From Rossellomorea sp. BNER (GTDB lineage Bacteria > Bacillota > Bacilli > Bacillales > Bacillaceae_B), in the NCBI GenBank assembly GCA_024213275.1, contig JANAVG010000019.1:1-64000 (forward strand): a stretch of 64,000 nucleotides of DNA, in the 5' to 3' direction. Below, one piece after another: positions 16,865 through 24,881 of the stretch (position 1 is its first letter; every line of letters begins with the position of its first letter). Both the position numbers and the translations under genes were made by a program. The notes beneath the pieces are model-generated. The model was not told where the DNA came from. It did no database searches and was given only the letters and a program-made list of their open reading frames with translations.

Positions 16865-18169
16865 TTAGCTATTCATTAAATCAAGCCAATATCGGTAAAA
16901 GTTTCTTTGATTCGCTTCTGAAAATTTATCATTATAGACAACACCAGGACCTACAAAATCAGAGACCGGTTCACGGTGTAAACCCATCGTGTAATTATAA
17001 GTCAGCTGTTTTAACATTGGCATCGGCCCGGAGGCTGCGGCTGTAATGTCGGTAAAAACCTCTGTATCATCTTGTTCAAAGATGCCCGATGGACTGAAGG
17101 TTAAAATATAGGAGTCCCTTGATCGTTTTTTCCAATCCTCTGAGGCATGTTTCTCAACTAAGAACCAGGTAATAACCTCCATTTTATTCACATCAACAGG
17201 TCTCCACAGTCGAATGGTCGTATTAGAAATTAATTGATTTTTTACTTTTGTATGAGAAATTAAAAATGATAGATTTGGAAAGATATTACCAATCATATTT
17301 TTAAGATTAGACAATACTTCGAACTGTTCCCCAGATAGATTAGATATATATTCTGATTTAAGCTCTTCCGGAAAGGCAAAATCAGGATTAGGTGTCCCTA
17401 GATTTAAACCATGTCCATTGTTTGTATGAATTTGGTAGCCTTTTTTGGAATATGTAGCATTTGGTACCATTCCCAATTTTGCGATAGAACCGTGGGTAAC
17501 CATCGTATGATAAGAATCACCGACGAAGTTGTCTGATCCAATTTTCCAATTAGATTGTACAATGAATCGTTGTGGGGGACCCATTACCTCCATTTTCGCT
17601 CTGCCGATTAAAATATCTAAATACCATTTGAATTCACCTAGAAATTCAGATAAAGGTTCTGCTTCTTCATTCCATGTTCCAAATAAAAGGCCTTTATATG
17701 ATTCAATTCTAATGTTGTGTAACCCCATTTTAGATTTATCTAGCCTGTCGCCGTAAATATTCTTTTGCAATGGCACCCCAACGAGATCACCGTTGTTTTT
17801 GAAATTAAAACCATGATAAGGACAAGTAAAGGATGATTTGTTTCCTTTATCTGCACGACAAAGTTTCATCCCGCGATGGGTACACATATTATAAAATCCT
17901 CTAATGACATCATCCGAACCCCTTGAGATAATAACCGAATATCCCGCTAAATCCCTTGTCATAAAATCACTTTTATTTGGTATTTCTGATTCATGGCCGA
18001 CAAATACCCATGTTTTTAAGAAAACCTTTTTATGTTCTAGTTCATAAATCGTTGGATCCCCTAAAATATAGGAAGGAATGACTCCTTCTTCAGGCTGGAC
18101 CGTTTCGTTTAGAAATTCAATTTTTTCTCTAAGAGACATTTCTTCTAAATTTTCACTTGTTTTGATCAT
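16865..18169 (-). CDS. Aromatic-ring-hydroxylating dioxygenase, alpha subunit (Rieske)
   Basis: Catalytic subunit of a Rieske oxygenase, 434 residues from the ATG at 18169 (AGGGAG at 9 nt); an upstream ATG at 18217 would add 16 residues. The Rieske cluster is C-T-H-R-G (Cys96, His98) and C-P-Y-H-G (Cys116, His119). The mononuclear iron site is in DNFVGDSYHTMVTHGS, with a later acidic ligand probable in EQDDTEVFTD. It would insert both atoms of oxygen into an aromatic ring to give a cis-dihydrodiol. The substrate is not predictable. No ferredoxin or reductase gene accompanies it in this window. Confidence 0.93.
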   Translation of the reverse strand: MIKTSENLEEMSLREKIEFLNETVQPEEGVIPSYILGDPTIYELEHKKVFLKTWVFVGHESEIPNKSDFMTRDLAGYSVIISRGSDDVIRGFYNMCTHRGMKLCRADKGNKSSFTCPYHGFNFKNNGDLVGVPLQKNIYGDRLDKSKMGLHNIRIESYKGLLFGTWNEEAEPLSEFLGEFKWYLDILIGRAKMEVMGPPQRFIVQSNWKIGSDNFVGDSYHTMVTHGSIAKLGMVPNATYSKKGYQIHTNNGHGLNLGTPNPDFAFPEELKSEYISNLSGEQFEVLSNLKNMIGNIFPNLSFLISHTKVKNQLISNTTIRLWRPVDVNKMEVITWFLVEKHASEDWKKRSRDSYILTFSPSGIFEQDDTEVFTDITAAASGPMPMLKQLTYNYTMGLHREPVSDFVGPGVVYNDKFSEANQRNFYRYWLDLMNS

Positions 18170-18283
18170 CTGCCAATTCTCCCTTCTTCTAGATATGTGG
18201 TGACTTCCTTCATGCATGGTTTTCCTGCTCTTTTCTTCAAGGCATCTCTTGAATCCTCAAAAACCTGTGCATTCCTTCAATTT

Positions 18284-19066
18284 TCAGCCGACTTGAATGA
18301 TTGACCCTCTATTTTTTAAAGCAGACAGCACGCTTAATGCGGCCAAATAGCTCGTTTTCGGATTATTGGGCATAGGGTCATTTTCCACTTGAAGCGATAA
18401 TTTTCCAAAGGAACCTGTCGCCTCTATTTGATGGTTGTTTTTCTCTATAGATGGATCAGAAATGATTTTTACTCCTGTTTTATCAGGACCTAATCCTGCT
18501 AGTGACAAAATGATAGAAACATTTATATTTTTGGGAAACAGTTGAATCGCTTCTGAGGCTGGACCATCAAACAGCACTTGCACTTTATCAACGGGGGCTC
18601 CAGGCAAAGCATTTGGAGGCTTTCTAGTGATGATGGTCACAGAATCCAGCTCTCCTATGGATTTCGCCGCTTTTAAAACATCAAGCCCCCCAATCGCTCC
18701 TGATGGCAAGTGGATTTTCGTGCCGTTAGCTTGGCAGATCCTTTCTAATTCTTGATAAAAATTCAAATCAGATAAAGCTCCGACGCTGCTTAGTACTAAA
18801 TCTTTGCGGCTTTCTAAAATAGCTACGGAAAAGTCTTTTACCACTTGAATGGTAGCTGCTTCAATGACGACATCTACATCTGATCGGATAAGAGATTGGA
18901 TATCGGGAAAGTATTCTGTATCGAAATCGAAAGCCAGCTGTTTTGCTGATTGTTCATTGCGTGTGTAAATACCAACTATCTTCATACCGGGAAGAAGACC
19001 TTTCATATTAATACATTGAAGTAGGAATCTACCGATATTTCCACCGCCGATTAACGCTAACTTCAT
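18284..19066 (-). CDS. Aspartate dehydrogenase-like oxidoreductase (NadX family)
   Basis: A 260-residue NAD(P)-binding protein with GGGNIGR at 7-13 and the hallmark aspartate-dehydrogenase sequences LPSGAIGGLDVLKAA, LFPKNINVSIILSLAGLG, the NNHQIEATGSFG segment with the probable catalytic His, and NPKTSYLAALSVL. Known members oxidise L-aspartate to iminoaspartate/oxaloacetate. It is embedded in the aromatic operon, 14 nt behind the aldehyde dehydrogenase and 114 nt before the dioxygenase, so it may act on an amino-acid-like intermediate of that pathway rather than in NAD synthesis; that is inference. GGGGGA ribosome site. Confidence 0.85.
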   Translation of the reverse strand: MKLALIGGGNIGRFLLQCINMKGLLPGMKIVGIYTRNEQSAKQLAFDFDTEYFPDIQSLIRSDVDVVIEAATIQVVKDFSVAILESRKDLVLSSVGALSDLNFYQELERICQANGTKIHLPSGAIGGLDVLKAAKSIGELDSVTIITRKPPNALPGAPVDKVQVLFDGPASEAIQLFPKNINVSIILSLAGLGPDKTGVKIISDPSIEKNNHQIEATGSFGKLSLQVENDPMPNNPKTSYLAALSVLSALKNRGSIIQVG

Positions 19067-19080
19067 CTAATATCCCCCTT

Positions 19081-20526
19081 CTAGTCGGCCAACCCATAAG
19101 AATCTGCAAAAAACTCCAGTCCGCAATGTCTCGTTTCACGGGAGAGTCCACTTTCTTTTACCCCAGGAAAATCAAGATGGAGGTCGCGAAAGACTGTGTG
19201 GTTATTATGGAAAACGGCCCCCGCTTCTAATTGATCAGCTAATTGCATTGCAAGAGGTTCATTTTCTGTCCAAACAGAAGCTCTTAGACCAAATTCACTG
19301 TCATTCGCAAGCTGAACCGCTTCTTTTACTTCCGAAAAAGGTAATACAGGGATAACAGGACCAAATTGTTCTACACGAACGATTTCACTATTATGATCAA
19401 CACCTGTAATAATCGACGGTAATATAAAGTAGCCCTGTTCCCAAGAATCCGGATCTAGCTGAAGACCAGCTGTGATGATAGTTGCTCCTGATTCAACGGC
19501 CCTCTCTACCAGTCCTTTTACATATTCGAATTGGGATTTATTATTAAGCGGGCCCATATCAACGTCCGGTTGAATCCCGTTTCCTACTACAATGCGTTGA
19601 AATTCTTTCTTTAACTTATCCACTACTTCTTCATACCGTGATTCATGGACATAAACCCGTTTGATTGCTGAACATACTTGACCTGAAGCACGAAGTATCC
19701 CGATACGAAGCCTCTTTATGGCTTCATCATCCAAATTAGCGTCGGAAAGAATGATGGCTGCATCATTTCCTCCAAGTTCCATGTAGAGATTTTTCACTGA
19801 GCCAGAAGCCGCTCTCATAATGTCTTTTCCTGTTTCCGTACTTCCAACGAAAGCAATCGTTCGCACTCGAGAGTCAGTACAAATCGCTTCACCTATGACA
19901 CTACCGGAACCCGTCACAATATTAATGACCCCGTCAGGAAAATAAGAAGAGACCACATTTAAAAACGTCATGATGGTTAATGGGCAATTTGTCGCCGGCT
20001 TCACTACGACTGTATTACCTGCCAAAATAGCTGGGATAACCCGTTTGAATGTAAGAATCATTGGCGAGTTCCACGGTGAAATAACAGCCGTTACTCCTCT
20101 AGGGCGCTTGCGGATTTGTACTTTTTGGTTTCCTGGTAACGTTTCAGGTTTCCACCATTCCAATAATTCTTCTGCGGCTTGGTTCATAATATCTACACAT
20201 CGAAGTAAATCTTTTTTGGCTTCAACTAATACTTTTCCATTCTCGCGAACTAACAAAGATACATTCTCTTCAACTATATTTTTTAACTCTTCCGCGGCCT
20301 TTTGCATACGTCTCGCCCTATCTTCCGCTTCGCTTTGTGACCAGTTTTCATAGGCTTTAGCAGCTGTTTTAATTGCTTCATCCACTTGTGTCTTTGAGCA
20401 TAAAGCTACTTCTCCTACCACTTCGTTCACATTTGCCGGATTGATCACCTTTGCCGTTTTTTCAGCCTGGATCCACTCTCCGCCAATGAAATATTTTCCT
20501 GAGACAAATGGATGCGTTGAGATCAC
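19081..20526 (-). CDS. Aldehyde dehydrogenase
   Basis: A 481-residue NAD(P)-dependent aldehyde dehydrogenase. Catalytic residues visible: Asn in ISPWNSPM, Glu in LYMELGGND, and Cys in RASGQVCSAIKR. The start is GTG after AAGGAGGGATTAGG. It begins 12 nt behind a ThDP-dependent decarboxylase-like gene, a pairing typical of decarboxylation of a 2-oxoacid to an aldehyde followed by oxidation to the acid (for example benzoylformate to benzaldehyde to benzoate). Substrate is inferred from context only. Confidence 0.92.
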   Translation of the reverse strand: MISTHPFVSGKYFIGGEWIQAEKTAKVINPANVNEVVGEVALCSKTQVDEAIKTAAKAYENWSQSEAEDRARRMQKAAEELKNIVEENVSLLVRENGKVLVEAKKDLLRCVDIMNQAAEELLEWWKPETLPGNQKVQIRKRPRGVTAVISPWNSPMILTFKRVIPAILAGNTVVVKPATNCPLTIMTFLNVVSSYFPDGVINIVTGSGSVIGEAICTDSRVRTIAFVGSTETGKDIMRAASGSVKNLYMELGGNDAAIILSDANLDDEAIKRLRIGILRASGQVCSAIKRVYVHESRYEEVVDKLKKEFQRIVVGNGIQPDVDMGPLNNKSQFEYVKGLVERAVESGATIITAGLQLDPDSWEQGYFILPSIITGVDHNSEIVRVEQFGPVIPVLPFSEVKEAVQLANDSEFGLRASVWTENEPLAMQLADQLEAGAVFHNNHTVFRDLHLDFPGVKESGLSRETRHCGLEFFADSYGLAD

Positions 20527-20538
20527 CCTAATCCCTCC

Positions 20539-22227
20539 TTACATTTTTTTAGGTTTGAATGATTCTGCTGCACCAGGAGGTCCTCCAAATGGTTTCGCCA
20601 TCGGACCTATCGCTTCCATGTCAACAACAATCATTGTTGGTTTTTGACTATTCATTGCCTTTTCCAGCTCTAATACAAATTCATCTGATGAACCAATGCG
20701 GTTGGCTTCATATCCCATTGATTTCCCTAGTTGCACAAAATCAGGGCTTAATAAATCGACCGCGACTTGACGCCCATAAGCGGCATCTTGGATATTTCGG
20801 AGCACACCATACCCGGCATCATCGAATAAAATGACAATCATCGGAAGATTTTCCTCGGCAGCCGTTATCATTTCGCCGACATTGACCATGAATCCACCAT
20901 CTCCTGCCATCAACACTACCCGGCGATCCTTGCAGCCCATTTGTGCGCCGATTGCTGTCGGCAATCCTTGACCTATCCCTCCTCCTGACGCGTGAATGGA
21001 TGTCCGTGGTTCATAAATTTCAAACAAACGGCTTCCCCATACATTTGCCTGTACAGTGACATCACGAACTAGAATTGCGTTTTTCGGAAGAACTTTACGC
21101 ATTCCATCAAGGATTTGTTCATAAGGCCCAAGTGTTGCCCTAAGCTGTGTACGCAATTCTTGACGTACTGAGTGTACTTCATCGAGATAAGCTGGTTTTG
21201 GATCAATTGATTTTTGTGATAAGTCTTTAATTAATGTTGTTAACACAACTTTGGCATCTCCAACGAGACCATAGGAAGCTCTGTAGTTACGGTTTATTGC
21301 CTGCCAATCCGCATCAATTGAAATATGGTCTTCCGGAACAGAGACTTTCCAGTTGGATGTTTCATTTCCACGGAATCTAACACCGATGCTAATGAGTAAA
21401 TCAGATTTCTCCAACAATTTTTTCGTTGGTTCGTTTGCCGCAAAGTGACCGATACATTGGGGATGGTCTTCTGGAATACTGCCCTTCCCTGACTGGCTTG
21501 TAATCACTGCCGCTCCCATTAACTCTGCCAATTGCTGGACTTCCCCGGAGGCTCCGGAAGAAATGACACCGCCTCCTGCCCAAACGACTGGCCTCTTAGC
21601 TTGACGGATCCTGGTTAATGTCTCTTCAGGAAAATAAGGAATTGTATTTGTTTCTGGAGTGACTAACTTTATTTCTTCAAGAGAATGATTAGGTATAATC
21701 GCAGATTGAAAATCAATGGGGATTTCAAGTGTCACCGGTCCCGATGGTGCAGCAAACGCAGTTTCAATGGCTTGTCTCACAACGGCAGCTGTTTGCTCCG
21801 GCTTCCTTAAACGCATCGCTTTTTTACTTGCCCCTTCCATCATCGACAACTGGTCTTTACACTCATGAATATAACCTCTGCCAGTACCTAAGTAATTTGA
21901 AGCAACCTCCCCTGTTAAATGTAGAACAGGAGCACCGGCAGCCCATGCTTCTATTAAAGCGCCCGCAGCATTGCCGGCACCAGTTCCCGTGCTCGTAATA
22001 ACTACACCTAATTTCCCTGTTGCTCTAGCATACCCATCAGCCATATTAGCCGCTCCGCTTTCTCCACGAGCACAAACTAAATGAATGCTTCCCTCGCGAA
22101 GAATGGCATCATAAATTGGCATATTGTGAATACTTACAATTCCGAACGCTGTATCAACACCTGCATGGACAAGTTCTTGTACAAGGGCATCTGCCGTAGT
22201 AAATTCCATTTGATCTTGTTGGCTCAT
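20539..22227 (-). CDS. ThDP-dependent enzyme (benzoylformate decarboxylase/acetolactate synthase-like)
   Basis: A 562-residue three-domain ThDP enzyme. The N-terminal pyrimidine domain contains the cofactor-activating Glu in CARGESGAANMADGYAR. The C-terminal domain has GDGGFMVNVGEMITAA, ending in the metal-binding segment FDDAGYG in place of the more usual NN-GYG. Relatives include benzoylformate decarboxylase, acetolactate synthase and oxalyl/hydroxyacyl-CoA lyases. Neighbouring aldehyde dehydrogenase favours a 2-oxoacid decarboxylase role, but a lyase or ligase cannot be excluded. It sits 25 nt behind an SDR in the same operon. Confidence 0.85.
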   Translation of the reverse strand: MSQQDQMEFTTADALVQELVHAGVDTAFGIVSIHNMPIYDAILREGSIHLVCARGESGAANMADGYARATGKLGVVITSTGTGAGNAAGALIEAWAAGAPVLHLTGEVASNYLGTGRGYIHECKDQLSMMEGASKKAMRLRKPEQTAAVVRQAIETAFAAPSGPVTLEIPIDFQSAIIPNHSLEEIKLVTPETNTIPYFPEETLTRIRQAKRPVVWAGGGVISSGASGEVQQLAELMGAAVITSQSGKGSIPEDHPQCIGHFAANEPTKKLLEKSDLLISIGVRFRGNETSNWKVSVPEDHISIDADWQAINRNYRASYGLVGDAKVVLTTLIKDLSQKSIDPKPAYLDEVHSVRQELRTQLRATLGPYEQILDGMRKVLPKNAILVRDVTVQANVWGSRLFEIYEPRTSIHASGGGIGQGLPTAIGAQMGCKDRRVVLMAGDGGFMVNVGEMITAAEENLPMIVILFDDAGYGVLRNIQDAAYGRQVAVDLLSPDFVQLGKSMGYEANRIGSSDEFVLELEKAMNSQKPTMIVVDMEAIGPMAKPFGGPPGAAESFKPKKM

Positions 22228-22252
22228 AGTCGATTCCTGCCTTTATTATTAA

Positions 22253-23044
22253 TTAAAGCGCTTTCCCTAGCGCTCCTGCTGTTTCAATTGTTGAACCAGA
22301 TACATAACTAGCTTGGCTTGATGCTAAAAATAAAATAACACTTGCTACTTCTTCTGCTTCTCCCACGCGTCCTAACGGAATATTTCTTTTCTTAGCTAGA
22401 TCAGCATAATAATCCTCTGCCTTCATGTTGGGGGCATTCATTTTTCTTCTTCTTTCCCATTGATCTGTACGGATTAATCCTAAACTCACAGAGTTAACTA
22501 AAACATTGTCGGAAGCAAGCTCTTGGGATAGTGTTTTACTTAAATTTAACAGCCCTGCTCTCGTTGCTGCTGTTGCAATCATATGTCTTTCCGGCTCCTT
22601 GGCTAAGGTAGCATTGATATTTATGATTCTTCCGCCACCCTGTTTAACCAAATATGGATGAACAGCCCTTACAGCGTAAATAATAGCGAAGTACTTTAAC
22701 TGAATTTGTTCTTGCCATTGCTCATCTGTGACATCAAAGAAATGTCCCATGACACTTTGTCCAGCTGCATTCACCAAAATATCAATGCCTCCAAATTGAG
22801 CTGCTGAATCATTAATAAAACCCGTAACTTCATCTTTATTTGTTACATCACAGGTCGCAGTATATAAAGAGTCTGGTACCCCATAGTTTAAAAGAAGATG
22901 ATGAGCTTGTTCTCTCCGTTCCGTATTTCTTCCACATATCGCTACTTTTGCGCCTTCCTGAAGAAACATCTCTGCTGTTTTCAAACCAACTCCCGATGTC
23001 CCTCCCATAATGACAGCTACTTTACCGTTCAAACCTAAATCCAT
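22253..23044 (-). CDS. SDR-fold oxidoreductase lacking the usual YxxxK
   Basis: A 263-residue SDR-fold protein with an intact N-terminal cofactor motif GGTSGVG and VNAAGQSV. Where the catalytic Tyr-x3-Lys normally occurs, it reads MIATAATRAGLLNLSKTL. The divergent (T/S)xxRAG subgroup of SDRs shares this feature, so it may not be a conventional dehydrogenase. It lies 25 nt behind the extradiol dioxygenase and 25 nt before the ThDP enzyme. I chose the ATG at 23044; a GTG two codons upstream overlaps the ribosome site. The reaction is unknown. Confidence 0.8.
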   Translation of the reverse strand: MDLGLNGKVAVIMGGTSGVGLKTAEMFLQEGAKVAICGRNTERREQAHHLLLNYGVPDSLYTATCDVTNKDEVTGFINDSAAQFGGIDILVNAAGQSVMGHFFDVTDEQWQEQIQLKYFAIIYAVRAVHPYLVKQGGGRIININATLAKEPERHMIATAATRAGLLNLSKTLSQELASDNVLVNSVSLGLIRTDQWERRRKMNAPNMKAEDYYADLAKKRNIPLGRVGEAEEVASVILFLASSQASYVSGSTIETAGALGKAL

Positions 23045-23069
23045 AATCACACCCCTTTTTTAAAACGAC

Positions 23070-23984
23070 TTATAGCAATGCTTTGACGTTTACCCATCCC
23101 GGATCCGGATCTCCACTCATTGCTGCCCGTGCTTCGGGGGTTGGAGGACCGGCAATTCCCCATTGATCGATTAAGTGTGGTACACGTTTCCAAACTCGAG
23201 CTCTCCATTCCGACTCATCTTCAATCGTCTCCAAATAACATGTATACTCCATTACAAATTTCCCTGGGTCTTGGAAGTAACAAAAGATATTGTCTCCCGG
23301 CCCATGTCTTCCAGGTCCCCAAAGTTCTTCATACCCTGCTTTTCTAACATTACTAATACCTCTCATAACTTCATCTACACTATCTACTTCGTATGCAATG
23401 TGATTGACTGAAGCATGAGATCCCTGATTAAACGCAATCGAGTGATGTTTCCTATTACATCGCAAGAAAGACATTTGATGTTCGCTCCAGTCTGTGACCT
23501 TAAAACCCAACACGTTTGTATAAAAATCGGTAATCATATCTAAGTCTTTTGTATTCATTACCACATGATTTAGCTTCACAGGATCTACATTTTTCTTGTT
23601 CCATACCGATGTATGAATCTCAACCCATGCAGATAATTCTATACAGCGATTCTCAGGATCAACGAAACGTAAACCATAGCCTTTTCCTTCCTCATCTAAA
23701 TAACCAGGAGGTGAAACTATTGTCACCCCTTCATTGGCAAGGATTTCCGCTGCTTGATCAACTGCATTCTTATCCACCATTCCAAAAGCTATATGATGTA
23801 ATCCTCTCTTTTCACCGGAATGCAAACTTAAAATGTGATGCTCAGGGCCGGCTCCTCTAAAATAAACAGAACGATTGTCTTGAGAAACTTTATCTAAACC
23901 CCAAATTTCCTCGTAAAATTCAGCCTGTTCATTTAACACTGGGGTAATTAAGCTAATGTGTCGCAAGTGAGTAATTCCTAACAT
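23070..23984 (-). CDS. Extradiol ring-cleavage dioxygenase (type I, VOC)
   Basis: A 304-residue two-domain type I extradiol dioxygenase, the usual length for 2,3-dihydroxybiphenyl/catechol 2,3-dioxygenase. The C-terminal domain shows the likely iron ligands His in VKLNHVVMNT, His in ASVNHIAYEVD, and Glu in FVMEYTCYLE. It would cleave the catechol made by the dioxygenase and dihydrodiol dehydrogenase next to a hydroxyl. The start at 23984 has GGAGGTG; the longer frame to 24101 adds a non-homologous hydrophobic stretch and is rejected. It follows the cupin gene after a 120-nt gap containing a hairpin. Confidence 0.9.
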   Translation of the reverse strand: MLGITHLRHISLITPVLNEQAEFYEEIWGLDKVSQDNRSVYFRGAGPEHHILSLHSGEKRGLHHIAFGMVDKNAVDQAAEILANEGVTIVSPPGYLDEEGKGYGLRFVDPENRCIELSAWVEIHTSVWNKKNVDPVKLNHVVMNTKDLDMITDFYTNVLGFKVTDWSEHQMSFLRCNRKHHSIAFNQGSHASVNHIAYEVDSVDEVMRGISNVRKAGYEELWGPGRHGPGDNIFCYFQDPGKFVMEYTCYLETIEDESEWRARVWKRVPHLIDQWGIAGPPTPEARAAMSGDPDPGWVNVKALL

Positions 23985-24039
23985 TCTTACACCTCCATAA
24001 TTACTGTCTGATAACCAATGAATAGAAAAAATTAACAAG

Positions 24040-24071
24040 GATGATCCAAGTGCATTTAAGAGGATCATCCA
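24040..24071 (-). terminator. Hairpin, possible attenuator between cupin and extradiol genes
   Basis: Perfect 9-bp stem GGATGATCC / GGATCATCC with 14-nt loop. On the minus strand it is followed by TTGTTAATTTTTT, so it may partly terminate cupin mRNA and lower expression of the genes behind it. Confidence 0.5.
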
Positions 24072-24104
24072 CGTTATAAAAAGGGAATTTTCAAAAAACA
24101 ATAA

Positions 24105-24641
24105 TTACTTTCCGTTAATAATGGATTCTCTATCTTTAGCACGTTGTTTGCGAACCTCTTCCATCGCACTTCCTTCTGGATAAGTTGGTAAATTCGGCTT
24201 TACAGCCCCTAACATAACCAGCATCAAGGCTTCCTCGTCTCCATCATTTCGAATTCCACGATAAACTCCTGGAGGACTGCTGATACAATCTCTTTCGTTT
24301 AATGGAATTTCATGAACTTCACTGTCACTGCTTTCTTGAATAAGCGCTTTCACATTTCCTTTTAAGATAAAGAAAACTTCTTCTACATCATCATGTAAAT
24401 GCAAAGGTCCTACACACCCAGGGGGTAAAACCATTGTGCTTAAGGTAAAGTGTTCGGCAGCAATGACATTCGCGTCATTATTCGCCGTTGCCCCACGTCC
24501 GATATATCTCATCTGTGCCCTTCTATATGAAGGATCTATCTCTTCTTGAAACTTCAATACATTCCAATCCAAAGTCCGGTCTCCCAACCTCGCGACATAC
24601 TTCTTTTCAAACTCCACTAAAGAAAAATTTTCTTCTGACAT
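24105..24641 (-). CDS. Cupin-domain protein, first gene of the aromatic operon
   Basis: A 178-residue single cupin. Motif 1 is PLHLHDDVEEVFFILKG with His-x-His and Glu ligands. Motif 2 reads PPGVYRGIRNDGDEE, where the usual His is Arg, so one metal ligand seems missing. Start at 24641 follows AAGGAG; a GTG three codons upstream overlaps the ribosome site. It is transcribed from a promoter carrying the composite GTTTT operator. Cupins in such clusters are often dioxygenases or isomerases of ring-cleavage products, or sensors; the altered motif leaves its activity uncertain. Confidence 0.8.
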   Translation of the reverse strand: MSEENFSLVEFEKKYVARLGDRTLDWNVLKFQEEIDPSYRRAQMRYIGRGATANNDANVIAAEHFTLSTMVLPPGCVGPLHLHDDVEEVFFILKGNVKALIQESSDSEVHEIPLNERDCISSPPGVYRGIRNDGDEEALMLVMLGAVKPNLPTYPEGSAMEEVRKQRAKDRESIINGK

Positions 24642-24668
24642 GAAAAACACTCCTTTTAATTCATTTGT

Positions 24669-24692
24669 GTTTTATATATAAAACAATGTTTT
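24669..24692 (-). promoter_or_regulatory. Composite operator-like site upstream of the cupin gene
   Basis: A perfect 16-bp palindrome GTTTTATATATAAAAC (24669-24684) is followed after AAT by a third half-site GTTTT. The same three-half-site layout recurs at 26277 and 28193. It lies 28 nt before the cupin start. Likely bound by the IclR regulator of the cluster (inference from its repetition within the cluster). Confidence 0.75.
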
Positions 24693-24770
24693 GTTTACAA
24701 GTTAATCTTAAGCTTCCGTTCGAAAATTGTCAATACGGAATATTCAAAATATTTTAAATGAAAAAACTTT

Positions 24771-24786
24771 GTTTTATATACAATAC
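24771..24786 (-). promoter_or_regulatory. Second, weaker operator-like site of the cupin promoter
   Basis: GTTTTATATACAATAC, 13 of 16 positions identical to the perfect palindrome, located 102 bp upstream of the composite site. The MFS promoter has the same two-site arrangement at 100 bp, suggesting looping or dual binding. Confidence 0.55.
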
Positions 24787-24881
24787 GATCTTAAGCTAAG
24801 TAAAAGCTTGATTTCAAATGGATTAACGAATTGGTTTATCCCTTTATAAGTTAGCAATACTTATAAAGATTTCCTCTCTCG

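Noticed and set aside
19970..20353. A 127-codon plus-strand ORF within the aldehyde dehydrogenase
   Set aside because: It is the antisense shadow of a strongly supported gene, with no ribosome site.
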